Shown: piece by piece, positions 26,169 through 35,231 of the stretch
Layout: every line of letters starts with the position of its first letter
How positions within the stretch are numbered: the stretch's first letter is position 1
Assembly (NCBI GenBank): GCA_013375495.1
Contig: JABXKC010000027.1
Location: 1 to 55,987 of the forward strand
Length of the DNA: 55,987 nucleotides
DNA from: Promethearchaeota archaeon
Lineage (GTDB): Archaea > Asgardarchaeota > Lokiarchaeia > Sigynarchaeales > SOKP01
Direction: 5' to 3'
Made by a program: the position numbers and the translations under genes
Notes under the pieces: generated by a model
What the model was told of the DNA's origin: nothing
Databases searched by the model: none
What the model saw: the letters and a program-made list of their open reading frames with translations, nothing else

Positions 26169-26685
26169 TACAAATATATTTTTAACTGGTATAGATTTTA
26201 ATTATTTTAAAGAAACGATAGTCTCTACTCCAGCAATAATTCAAGAGATTAAAGTTGAAAAGTATAAAGATCAGAATAGAAATATATTACAAAGAATTGA
26301 ACTTGCTATAGAAATGGAAAAATTAACTATAAAAAACCCTACTGAATATTTTATTAAGTTAGTGGAAAAAAAATCTAAAGTAACTGGTGACATTAACGCT
26401 TTATCAAAAACCGACGTAGAATTAGTTGCCTTAGCTTTAGAATTGATGAATACTACAGATAACGAGATCATACTATACACAAACGATTATTCCATGGAAA
26501 ATTTATGTAGCGCATTAAATCTGAAGTTTAAAGCCTTATTTAAGAATGGGATAAAATCTAAGATTTTTTTTGAAGTTTATTGCCCATACTGTAAAATAAT
26601 ATACAAATCTGAAGATTTAAATAAAAATTGTGATAGGTGTGGATTAAAACTAAAAAGGCGTTTTTTAAAAAAAGAAAAAATATAG
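26155..26685 (+). CDS. nob1: Ribosome biogenesis endonuclease NOB1 (PIN domain plus zinc ribbon), non-canonical start
   Basis: Matures the 3' end of 16S rRNA. The PIN domain begins at once with VFDTNIFLTGIDF; acidic active-site residues are the Asp in VFDTN, the Asp in SKTDVELVALALEL and the Asp in YTNDYS. A C-terminal zinc ribbon follows (CPYC, then CDRC). The open frame between the upstream TAG and VFDTN contains no ATG, GTG or TTG; candidates are ATT (26155) or CTG (26158). The first ATG, 26314, would remove the first third of the PIN domain. It overlaps the end of nadK. Confidence 0.85.
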   Translation: MLVFDTNIFLTGIDFNYFKETIVSTPAIIQEIKVEKYKDQNRNILQRIELAIEMEKLTIKNPTEYFIKLVEKKSKVTGDINALSKTDVELVALALELMNTTDNEIILYTNDYSMENLCSALNLKFKALFKNGIKSKIFFEVYCPYCKIIYKSEDLNKNCDRCGLKLKRRFLKKEKI

Positions 26686-26745
26686 TGCAAAATATATAGG
26701 AAAAAAACCAAATTAACATTGGATTAAAATATTAAAAGATAAACC

Positions 26746-27801
26746 ATGGGCACTAAAATTAACGAGCTAGTGAAAGAAGTAAGAAGAACTATAACCTTTG
26801 AAAACCTTTTAAATAAACACATTGCTATAGACGCTTTTAACACGATCTATCAGTTTTTAGCTATAATTAGGCAAAGAGATGGCACTCCCTTAAAAGATTA
26901 TAATGGAAATGTAACTTCTCATCTATCGGGATTGTTTTACAGGACAATTAATTTTTTAGAACATAATATTAAACCAATTTATGTGTTTGACGGAGTTCCT
27001 TCTGAGCTAAAATTAGAGACCATAAAGGAAAGAAGGAAGATTAAGGAAGTAGCTAAGGAAAAAATGATTACAGCTCAAGAGAAAGAAGATTTTGGTGCAG
27101 CAAAAAAATTTGCTCAGATGACATCTAAATTAGATACCGGTATGATTAGCGAGAGCAAAAAACTATTAAAATATCTTGGTATCCCAATTGTCGAAGCTAG
27201 TTCTGAGGGTGAAGCCCAATCTGCCTTTTTAGTTGAAAATGGTGATGCTTGGGCTTGTGCATCTCAGGATTATGATACTTTATTATTTGGAGGAGAAAGG
27301 TTAATACGCAATTTTGCTGTAAGTAGGAGTAAAAAACTTAAAAATACAACTGTAACTTTGGATATAGAATATATCTCATTATCAAAATTTCTTGAAGGTT
27401 TAAAAATTACTAGAGAACAGTTAATTGAAATGGGGATATTAATTGGAACAGATTTTTTTCCTGGAGTTAAGGGAATTGGTCAACACAAAGCTCTTGATCT
27501 GATCAAAAAATATGGTTCGTTAGAAAATATAATAAAAAATAATGTAAAAATTGGCAATATAGAAATTATACTTGAAAAAGATCTAATTAAACAAATAAAA
27601 GAGATCTTTTTATACCCAAATATAAAAAAAAATTATCCAAAGATAATCTGGGAAAAAATAAAATACGAGGAAGTTGAGGAATTACTTATTGAACAACATA
27701 ATTTTTCAAAACAGAGAGTCCTAAACGCTATTGAACGTTTGAAAAAGCAAAATTCTTCCAAAACACAAGTGTCTTTAGATAGTTTTTTTAAAAAAAAATA
27801 A
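26746..27801 (+). CDS. fen1: Flap endonuclease 1
   Basis: Structure-specific nuclease that removes 5' flaps in Okazaki fragment maturation and repair. MGTKINELV is the usual start; IAIDAFNTIYQFL, PIYVFDGVP, EASSEGEAQSAFL, ASQDYDTLLFGG and LIGTDFFPGVKGIG supply the acidic metal ligands and the H3TH motif. The tail TQVSLDSFF is a PCNA-interacting (PIP) box. Length of 351 residues is typical. A short spacer separates it from nob1. Confidence 0.97.
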   Translation: MGTKINELVKEVRRTITFENLLNKHIAIDAFNTIYQFLAIIRQRDGTPLKDYNGNVTSHLSGLFYRTINFLEHNIKPIYVFDGVPSELKLETIKERRKIKEVAKEKMITAQEKEDFGAAKKFAQMTSKLDTGMISESKKLLKYLGIPIVEASSEGEAQSAFLVENGDAWACASQDYDTLLFGGERLIRNFAVSRSKKLKNTTVTLDIEYISLSKFLEGLKITREQLIEMGILIGTDFFPGVKGIGQHKALDLIKKYGSLENIIKNNVKIGNIEIILEKDLIKQIKEIFLYPNIKKNYPKIIWEKIKYEEVEELLIEQHNFSKQRVLNAIERLKKQNSSKTQVSLDSFFKKK

Positions 27802-27886
27802 ATTTTATTGTTAGAAAAAGCAAAAATTTTTACAAAATCAATATTTCATATTTATAGATAATTATATTTTATTTAATCGATCTAAA

Positions 27887-30106
27887 ATGTCAGCTAAAGA
27901 AAACGAGAAAAGTGATACCACCAGTAAAGAAATAGCTTTAAGGGTACAAGAAGCGAAAAAAAGAGATATTGGCCGAAACATTGCTAGAATTGATCAAGAA
28001 ACTATGGAGAAGCTAAATATTAAAACTGGTGACGTCATAGCTCTTATTGGAAAAAAGGAAAGTGCTGGGATTGCTTGGCCAAGTTATCCTCAAGATAGTG
28101 GATTAGGAATTATTCGTATTGATTCTAGATTGAAAAAAAATACAGGAGCAAATATTGATGAAACGATACAAATTAGGAAAGTCAATGCACAATCAGCCCA
28201 AAACATTGTTTTAGCGCCGATAAGCGTAAAAATAAAATCAAATCCTCGATTTGAAACGTTCGTCAAGCGAAAATTAAACAACTACCCCGTTACAATTGAA
28301 GATTTCATATATATTTCTATTGGTATTAGTAGAGAGATTACGTTCAAAGTTATAAATATGAGACCTAACGGAGTATGTACAATCAAACCGGAAACTGCTC
28401 TACATATTAGTGAACATATTACTGAAGATGAAGAAAGAGGAGCAGATTATGTTACATACGAGGAAATTGGAGGATTAGATCGAGAGATACAGAGGGTTAG
28501 AGAAATGGTTGAGCTCCCACTTAGACATCCCTCTTTATTTAAGCGATTAGGGATTGATCCTCCAAAAGGAGTTTTATTACGAGGTCCTCCAGGGTGCGGA
28601 AAAACGCTTTTGGCAAGAGCTGTTGCTAATGAAAGCGAAGCCTTTTTTATTTCTATAAATGGACCAGAAATTATGAGTAAATTTTATGGCGAATCTGAGA
28701 AAAAACTTAGAAATATATTCATAGAAGCTGAAGAAAAGAGTCCGTCTATTATTTTCATTGATGAGATCGATGCCATTGCCCCAAAAAGAGAAACTGTAAC
28801 TGGTGAAGTAGAACGGAGAGTTGTTGCTCAACTGCTAGCTCTGATGGATGGACTACATAGCAGAGGTAGAGTAATCGTTATAGGCGCAACAAATAGACCT
28901 AATAGCTTAGATCCCGCATTAAGGCGCCCAGGTAGATTCGATCGCGAAATAGAGATAAAAGTACCTAATGAAAAAGGAAGGAGAGAAGTATTTCAGATTC
29001 ATACGAGGAACATGCCCCTCGATAAAAAAATATCGTTAAAAGAATTTGCTAACATTACTCACGGATTTGTAGGAGCAGATATTTCTGCAGTCTGTCGGGA
29101 AGCAGCAATGTCTGCACTTAGAAGATATCTACCACATATTGATTTGGAATCCGAAATAATTGATCCCGAATTGCTAGAACAAATCGAAGTTACTAAAGCA
29201 GATTTTGAAGAGGCTTTAAAGGAGGTAATGCCATCTGGAATAAGAGAAGTGTTTGTAGAAGTACCAAATGTTACCTGGGATCAGATAGGCGGATTGGAAG
29301 ATTTAAAGCAGAAGTTAATAGAATCTGTTGATTGGCCTTTGTCAAATCCAAATATTTTTAAACGTATGGGAATAACTCCTCCAAGAGGTCTCTTACTTTA
29401 CGGTCCCCCCGGATGTGGTAAAACTCTTTTAGCTCGAGCAGTTGCTAACGAAAGTAAAGCTAATTTTATATCTATTAAAGGTCCCGAGTTATTATCCAAA
29501 TATGTGGGAGAAAGTGAAAAAGCAATTCGCGAAGTTTTTCGAAAAGCCAAAATGGCTGCACCTTGCATTATATTTTTTGATGAATTTGATTCTATAGCTC
29601 CAAGTAGAGGCAGACATACAACTGACTCAGGAGTTTCAGAAAAAGTACTCTCTCAATTCTTAACTGAACTGGATGGGTTAGAAGTAAAGAAAGATATTGT
29701 AGTAATTGCTGCTACCAATCGACCCGACATTTTAGACCCTGCTTTAATAAGACCTGGAAGAATAGATAGAATTATGCTAGTTCCCGCTCCTGATGATAAA
29801 GGAAGAGAAAAAATTTTAAATATTTTTACCAAAGATATGCCCCTAATGAGCAACATAGATTTAAGTGCCTTAAATGAGAAGCTAGAGGGTTATTCTGGGG
29901 CCGATGTAGAAACTTTATGTCGCGAAGCAGGTATGATTGCGCTAAGAGAAAATATAAGGGCAAGAAAAATTTCGGAAGATCATTTTAAATTGGCCATGGA
30001 ATCGATGAACCCTAGCATTACTCCGGAGATAATTAAATTTTATGAAGGTTTTGGAAAAAAAATAAAAAATCTAATCATAGAACAAACAGATCGAATGGTT
30101 ATCTAA
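27887..30106 (+). CDS. cdc48: Cdc48/VAT-type double AAA ATPase
   Basis: The archaeal unfoldase that feeds substrates to the proteasome. N domain at 1-190 (double-psi barrel, [18 protein letters not shown]), D1 AAA module with [13 protein letters not shown] near 230 and [15 protein letters not shown], and D2 with [13 protein letters not shown] near 505 and [15 protein letters not shown]. Arginine fingers are in [13 protein letters not shown] and [12 protein letters not shown]. Length is 739 residues. A TATA-like TTTATAGATA about 35 bases upstream points to a short leader. Confidence 0.97.
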   Translation: MSAKENEKSDTTSKEIALRVQEAKKRDIGRNIARIDQETMEKLNIKTGDVIALIGKKESAGIAWPSYPQDSGLGIIRIDSRLKKNTGANIDETIQIRKVNAQSAQNIVLAPISVKIKSNPRFETFVKRKLNNYPVTIEDFIYISIGISREITFKVINMRPNGVCTIKPETALHISEHITEDEERGADYVTYEEIGGLDREIQRVREMVELPLRHPSLFKRLGIDPPKGVLLRGPPGCGKTLLARAVANESEAFFISINGPEIMSKFYGESEKKLRNIFIEAEEKSPSIIFIDEIDAIAPKRETVTGEVERRVVAQLLALMDGLHSRGRVIVIGATNRPNSLDPALRRPGRFDREIEIKVPNEKGRREVFQIHTRNMPLDKKISLKEFANITHGFVGADISAVCREAAMSALRRYLPHIDLESEIIDPELLEQIEVTKADFEEALKEVMPSGIREVFVEVPNVTWDQIGGLEDLKQKLIESVDWPLSNPNIFKRMGITPPRGLLLYGPPGCGKTLLARAVANESKANFISIKGPELLSKYVGESEKAIREVFRKAKMAAPCIIFFDEFDSIAPSRGRHTTDSGVSEKVLSQFLTELDGLEVKKDIVVIAATNRPDILDPALIRPGRIDRIMLVPAPDDKGREKILNIFTKDMPLMSNIDLSALNEKLEGYSGADVETLCREAGMIALRENIRARKISEDHFKLAMESMNPSITPEIIKFYEGFGKKIKNLIIEQTDRMVI

Positions 30107-30186
30107 GATTCATAAAGTTAATTTGAGAGATATCATTTCTATTTAATGAATATAATTATTAATTTTACTTAATTAAAAGGTGAATA

Positions 30187-30462
30187 ATTATCGAACCACA
30201 AAGATGGAACCAAAAACCCGTAGTCAATTCTTTAATTGACATACTAATTAAAAATAAGGGAGAAATATTAGATAAACGATTGGAAGAACTACTCAAGAAG
30301 GAATTCTCTTTTATTAATCCATTAACGTTAGAGGAATTACTAATGAAGTTAGAAAGTCGAAGCATTATTAATGTTTTTCGAGTCTCAAAAACTAAGAAAA
30401 TGATTGTACTTAACAAAAGAAATCAAGAAATTAAAAGTGAAATTATGGAAGAGCTAAATTGA
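30187..30462 (+). CDS. Small conserved-looking protein, possible winged helix, non-canonical start
   Basis: A protein of about 91 residues not covered by a normal start codon: after TGA at 30181 the frame reads ATA ATT ATC GAA CCA CAA AGA TGG. An AGGTGA ribosome site at 30178-30183 lies 3-6 bases before ATT (30187) or ATC (30190). The alternative TTG at 30280 would cut the protein to 60 residues. The predicted pattern of helices with a turn and strands (SLIDILIKNKGEIL, LTLEELLMKLESRSII, VFRVSKTKKMIVLN) suggests a winged-helix fold. It overlaps the end of herA tail-to-tail by 9 bases. Function unknown. Confidence 0.6.
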   Translation: MIEPQRWNQKPVVNSLIDILIKNKGEILDKRLEELLKKEFSFINPLTLEELLMKLESRSIINVFRVSKTKKMIVLNKRNQEIKSEIMEELN

Positions 30463-31980
30463 TTGGAGCTTTTTCCAATTTACACATTCTTGCGATAAAG
30501 ATATATTTTCAGATTGAGACTTAAATTTTCTTTCCCTGATATCTATAAAGATAGGATAATTTACTGCATTTCCCATCATTAACATTTCTCCTACTCCTAA
30601 ACTTGAGATCATGTCCGCGTAATCTTTAGTAATTGTTTCCGAGCTATCCATCAAGTGTTTTAAATCGTAGGGATTTTTGATGTTTAGAATTAGCTTTGAA
30701 TTTGTTTGAGATAAAGCGGTCGTACTTAGCTTTTTAGGTCTTTGGCTTATCAAACATAAACAAGCCATAAATTTTCTCCCTTCTCTGGCGATAGTCTCAA
30801 TAATATATTTTGATAATGCTTTAGAATGAGCTGCTTCCGGACAAAATTGATGGGCTTCTTCTATAATTAACAAGAATGGAGGAATTTCGTTTTTTCTTCT
30901 TAAATAAAACAGTTGATTACATATATAGTCAACAATAATTTGTTTTTTACGAATTGATATTTCATTTTGAAGGTTAAAAATAGAAATTTCGCCTTGTTTT
31001 AAGACATTTCTCATTACTGGATTTTCTTGTGGTCCAAAAAGATTTAAACGTTCTAATTCAGATAACCATCCAATTAAGGCTTGTTTTGTGCTTTTCCCGC
31101 CCTCTGGTTCTTTTTCAATTAATTCTATAATGCTATTAAGAGTAAATTTCTTTTTTAAATCCTCCTTTTTTCTTAGTTTCTTAATATATTTAGACAGCTC
31201 TCTTATCTGAACATTAGAAATTAGTTCTTGATATTTTTTATAAGCAAAAGCGTTCAATTTAGGGACAGAAATTTGAAAATATGAGGTATCAATAACCTTA
31301 ACTTTATTTTTTAATTTGGAAACAGTATTTATATATTGATATTCTCCATGAACATCAATCAATATAATTGCAGGAGTCTCAGAAGCTTTTTCTCGCGTAA
31401 GTAGCTCTTCAATAATAATTGATGTAAGATAACTTTTACCTCCTCCTGAAATTGAAAGAATAGCAAAATGCTTATTTAATAATCGATCCATATTAATATA
31501 AGCATCTAGATTGGATACCTTCACTTTACCCAAATTTAGTCCGTGTTTTTGATCAAGACCAATAAAACTCTTGAGAATTTCTTCGTCAACTAAATATACT
31601 TCCTTACCCGGACTTGCAGGATACATCATCCTTTTCATCGATTTTATTTCAAATTCGCTAGATTCTTTGAATTCGATAATCCCTAAATTCCTCACAATTG
31701 CAACAGCATATTCAAAATCATCGCTCGGAAATAAACCTTTAAGAATATTTGGATTACTTTCGTTATTGTAAGCTTTAATTGTTAAGGCATCCGAAAAATA
31801 TTCGTTTAACAACACGATTTTCTCAACTATGCCAATTAAATATCCTTCAATCGATTTTGTAGACACAAATAAACCTTTTTTAACAAAAATCCCATCCGTT
31901 CGTTTATTTATTACAAACGGGTATTTGGAAACATCAGGCAATTGAAGGAAATTAAAAACAATACCAAGCTTAGTGGACAT
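30454..31980 (-). CDS. herA: HerA-type DNA translocase/helicase
   Basis: Hexameric ATPase that works with NurA, Mre11 and Rad50 in end resection. N-terminal HAS barrel (1-130), then the ATPase: ILSISGGGKSYLTS is the Walker A with Ser in place of the first Gly; IILIDVHGEYQYI, FLLIIEEAHQFCPE (Walker B) and LISQRPKKLSTTALSQTNSKLI (sensor and arginine finger region) follow. Length is 508 residues. No nurA, mre11 or rad50 gene is in the window, unlike the common linked arrangement. It is tail-to-tail with the small unknown gene. Confidence 0.88.
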   Translation of the reverse strand: MSTKLGIVFNFLQLPDVSKYPFVINKRTDGIFVKKGLFVSTKSIEGYLIGIVEKIVLLNEYFSDALTIKAYNNESNPNILKGLFPSDDFEYAVAIVRNLGIIEFKESSEFEIKSMKRMMYPASPGKEVYLVDEEILKSFIGLDQKHGLNLGKVKVSNLDAYINMDRLLNKHFAILSISGGGKSYLTSIIIEELLTREKASETPAIILIDVHGEYQYINTVSKLKNKVKVIDTSYFQISVPKLNAFAYKKYQELISNVQIRELSKYIKKLRKKEDLKKKFTLNSIIELIEKEPEGGKSTKQALIGWLSELERLNLFGPQENPVMRNVLKQGEISIFNLQNEISIRKKQIIVDYICNQLFYLRRKNEIPPFLLIIEEAHQFCPEAAHSKALSKYIIETIAREGRKFMACLCLISQRPKKLSTTALSQTNSKLILNIKNPYDLKHLMDSSETITKDYADMISSLGVGEMLMMGNAVNYPIFIDIRERKFKSQSENISLSQECVNWKKLQSI

Positions 31981-32056
31981 TGATTTAGGTAAGAATAAAA
32001 AATATTAAAAAGAAGATAAGTGGGAGAATTTACTGATTTAAAAAGATTTTATTCTA

Positions 32057-32078
32057 GAAAAAAAATAAAAAGAAAAAA
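32057..32078 (-). terminator. T-rich tract downstream of the 32088 gene
   Basis: On the minus strand this is a run of T-rich blocks about 10 bases after the stop of the membrane protein gene, of the kind that stops archaeal RNA polymerase. It lies before herA on the same strand. The call rests on composition alone. Confidence 0.35.
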
Positions 32079-32087
32079 GTATTAGCT

Positions 32088-32684
32088 CTATCTTTCCAAT
32101 TTTCCCATAATTCTTAAAATTATATAGTATCCGTTTTTCCAAAAGTAGATCATAAATAAAGTGATTGCTAAGATTGCAAAGAGAGAAATTCCTGAGAACA
32201 AAATCCAATTACCCGCTGAAAATACTAATATTAATACAGAAAAGAGCGAATTTTGGCTAGGCGCCAACAACATCTCTTCAATTATAGAGACTAATACACC
32301 GATAATAATTGCCATTATACTGATTAGCAAACCCCCAGCAGCTATTTTAACATCAACACGATTTTTGTACTTTTCTTCAATTTCTCTCACGTTAAAAATG
32401 AAGTGTAAAACCCATTTTCTTCCTTTTTTGTATAATCCGAAGAAAAATATCAACAGAAAAAACAGAACTGCCAAAATTCCTGCGATTATGGCTATTTGGG
32501 TTCCTCTACTCAAAGCAGCAAAAAATTCTGGCTTCCCAATTGGCATATAAAAGTCAAGTATTGACCAAATACCTCCCGTAATGCAAGTCAAGCAAGAAAC
32601 AACGATTATTATGTAAAAAAAAACTCCAATTCTTTTCTGACTTGAAGTATAAAGCTCGTCAGAACTTGAATATGATTCTTCCAT
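32088..32684 (-). CDS. Membrane protein with four or five TM segments, function unknown
   Basis: About 198 residues. A polar N-terminus (MEESYSSSDELYTSSQKR) is followed by hydrophobic segments near residues 20-45, 55-80, 110-132, 143-162 and 168-188, with a basic loop KKGRKWVLHF. No catalytic motif is seen. AAGTGAT just upstream supports ATG at 32684 over an earlier GTG. It lies between an FGGY kinase and herA on the same strand; nothing indicates its role. Confidence 0.65.
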   Translation of the reverse strand: MEESYSSSDELYTSSQKRIGVFFYIIIVVSCLTCITGGIWSILDFYMPIGKPEFFAALSRGTQIAIIAGILAVLFFLLIFFFGLYKKGRKWVLHFIFNVREIEEKYKNRVDVKIAAGGLLISIMAIIIGVLVSIIEEMLLAPSQNSLFSVLILVFSAGNWILFSGISLFAILAITLFMIYFWKNGYYIILRIMGKLER

Positions 32685-32787
32685 TTTTATCACTTATCTA
32701 ATTTGTTTAAAAAATCTATAACATTTTATATATATAAAATTGAGTATTATGGCTAAAATTAAAAAAAGATACAAAAAAATTAATGAT

Positions 32788-34326
32788 TTAATCAGAATTT
32801 TTATTCTGGGTTATATCGATGTAATTTTTGTAAAAATTCTTTTCACTCAGTATTGAGTATAACTCTTTCGATAAACTGTATATTTCGTTGTAAGTATTCT
32901 GATGATCAATATTAGGATTCCATTTTTTATCCACTTTACAAATGCTATCAGCAGCACTAACCACATCCGAAAACAACCCTGCGCCCGTTGCTGCGAGAAT
33001 TGCTGCTCCTAAAGATGTGGCTTCCTCAATAACGTTCCGAACACAAATCATTCCTAAAACATCAGAATAAATTTGATTCCAGAAATTTGAACGAGAACCT
33101 CCTCCAGTAAGCTTTAGTTCTTTAGGTTCTATTCCTAATTCGCTGAAAACCTCAATATTTTTTTTAACTTCAAAAGCTACTCCTTCTAGAATAGCCCGGG
33201 TTATGTCTCTTCTCTTATGACCTAAAGATAACCCATATATTATTCCTCTTGCGTATGGATTCCAATGCGGTGCTCCAGCGCCGACTAAATGAGGAATTGC
33301 TAGCAACATATTCGCACCTATAGGTGATTGTTCTGCTTCTTCTGTTATAATCTCATATGGATCTTGATTTTGTTCAGAAGCAAGTCTACACTCTTCGGTC
33401 CCTAGCTCGTCCCTAAACCACCTTAAAAAAGCGCCAGTAGTGAAAATACTCGCTTCTTGAACCCATTTGCCAGGGATTGCATGACAACTGCATAAAACTC
33501 TCTGTTTAGGATCAAAATTAGGTTTTTCCAGAAATGCCAACATAAAACTTCCAGTTCCCGTAGTTAGTTTTACATTTCCAGGGGTGACTACTCCTACACC
33601 TAATGCTGCTGATTGTTGGTCTCCTGCTCCGGAAACAACTAAAGTTTTTTTATCAAATAAAATTTCGTCGGAATTAATTTCTCCTATCTCAACTCCGCTT
33701 TCGATCGTCTCTGGCATCTTATCTAAATCTAGTTCTAATTCTGAAGCAATGTCTTCCGAGTATTTTAACTTTTTAATGTCAAACAGCATTGTTCTCGATG
33801 CGTTAGAATAATCTGTATAAAATTTCCCCGTTAATTTATAGATAATAAAATCCGAAACTAAAAGGAATTTATGTGCCTTTTGATAAATTTCCGGTTTTTC
33901 ATCTTTAAACCAGAGAATCTTCGTTGCCGAAAAATAAGGATCTATCGTCAATCCTGTCGTCCGATAAATTTTGTCTATACCTATTTTTTTCTTAATATAA
34001 TCTACTTGATCTGTAGTACGTCTATCTTGCCAAACTAGTGCGTTATGTAGTGGATTGCCTTCTTTATCAACTGGTACAATAGTCTCTCGTTGGTTTGTTA
34101 CTGAAAGACTCACTATTTCCGATTTATCTATTCCACTCTTTTTTATGGCACCTTCAGTTGTTTTCTTGATAGATTCCCACCATGAATTGGCATTCTGCTC
34201 CACCCATGAAGGTGAGGGATAATAACTCTCCCACTCTTGATAATCACTTGCTATTATTGATCCTGCCAAGTCAAAAATATACGTCCTACATCCAGTAGTT
34301 CCAAGGTCAAGTGCGGCTACAAACAT
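32788..34326 (-). CDS. FGGY-family kinase (glycerol kinase or xylulokinase-like)
   Basis: A 512-residue ATP-dependent kinase. VAALDLGTTGCRTYIFD (phosphate 1), LSVTNQRETIVPVDKEGNP and NALVWQDRRTTDQ are strongly glycerol kinase-like, as is TGLTIDPYFSATKILW. The C-terminal GGGSRSNFWNQIYSDVLGM is closer to xylulokinases. A second FGGY kinase lies at 18876-20390, with aldolase genes between. No glycerol transporter or glycerol-3-phosphate dehydrogenase is adjacent, so the substrate stays open. Confidence 0.85.
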   Translation of the reverse strand: MFVAALDLGTTGCRTYIFDLAGSIIASDYQEWESYYPSPSWVEQNANSWWESIKKTTEGAIKKSGIDKSEIVSLSVTNQRETIVPVDKEGNPLHNALVWQDRRTTDQVDYIKKKIGIDKIYRTTGLTIDPYFSATKILWFKDEKPEIYQKAHKFLLVSDFIIYKLTGKFYTDYSNASRTMLFDIKKLKYSEDIASELELDLDKMPETIESGVEIGEINSDEILFDKKTLVVSGAGDQQSAALGVGVVTPGNVKLTTGTGSFMLAFLEKPNFDPKQRVLCSCHAIPGKWVQEASIFTTGAFLRWFRDELGTEECRLASEQNQDPYEIITEEAEQSPIGANMLLAIPHLVGAGAPHWNPYARGIIYGLSLGHKRRDITRAILEGVAFEVKKNIEVFSELGIEPKELKLTGGGSRSNFWNQIYSDVLGMICVRNVIEEATSLGAAILAATGAGLFSDVVSAADSICKVDKKWNPNIDHQNTYNEIYSLSKELYSILSEKNFYKNYIDITQNKNSD

Positions 34327-34421
34327 GTTAAATAATTCTCTTTTATATTTTATTTTAAGTGATAAGTTACTGATGGGAACATAAAATAAAAATTATTATT
34401 AAAACTATGTAAAAAAAAGTT

Positions 34422-35099
34422 TCATTTCACTCTTTTAAAGCCACAATTTTGACATACAAGTCCGACTTCGTTACTATAAACCTGTGTTAGTGGAGTATTA
34501 CAAATTGGACATTTTAGTTCAGAAGTTGGGAACCATTGTCCCTTAATATTAGGCATTTGTTTTAAAGTGTTAATAAACTTTAATTTCTCTAAATCCTTTT
34601 TATTAATCTGTAACAGCTGTTGCTCTTCGACGATAGATTTTCCTCTTGGTGCTAAAACTATTAAAAATTTCATCATCTTTGGATTGTTTAGTAATGATAA
34701 AGTTCTTAATATAGCTCCTTCTTTATGGGCCTCGAACAATTTAGCTAATTCTGGAGGGGCTAAAGCTACTAATATTGCTTGTGAATCTTTGGATTCGTAT
34801 TCAATCTTTTGGATAAGAAATTGAAAAATTCTTCTTTTTTGGTCCATCCCCCAAATAAAATTCCAAGGGTTTATGTCATAATCCTCATTATTAGGACCAA
34901 CTATTCTTTTAATGGATTCTACCCATGAATAATGTTTGAAATTATACATATTAGAGAGTAAATCATCAAAGAATCCCGGTTCAATTATAGGAAAAGTTTT
35001 GATTATACTTTTAAGCGATAACAGCTTAACTTCTGTCAAAATTTTTGTGTTAAGATTATCCCACGGTGTATAAGTGAAAACTGTAAAGAAATTACTCAT
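34422..35099 (-). CDS. Uncharacterised protein with C-terminal zinc ribbon
   Basis: A 225-residue protein I do not recognise. Residues 1-180 are mainly helical with no clear motif; hydrophobic strands read AILVALAPPELAKLF and KFLIVLAPRGKS. The C-terminus is a zinc ribbon with CPIC and CQNC pairs about 17 residues apart, suggesting a nucleic acid or protein-binding role. It follows the FGGY kinase region on the same strand, with an unrelated divergent gene upstream. Confidence 0.6.
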   Translation of the reverse strand: MSNFFTVFTYTPWDNLNTKILTEVKLLSLKSIIKTFPIIEPGFFDDLLSNMYNFKHYSWVESIKRIVGPNNEDYDINPWNFIWGMDQKRRIFQFLIQKIEYESKDSQAILVALAPPELAKLFEAHKEGAILRTLSLLNNPKMMKFLIVLAPRGKSIVEEQQLLQINKKDLEKLKFINTLKQMPNIKGQWFPTSELKCPICNTPLTQVYSNEVGLVCQNCGFKRVK

Positions 35100-35231
35100 G
35101 ATCTTTTAAACCTAATACAAATTATCCTTTTAATTTAATTATTTTTGAAATAATAATAGTTTAAATTATAAAAATAAGATTTAAGAAATATTACTCTTAT
35201 TCTTTTATTAAATATTAAACGAGATCATTAA

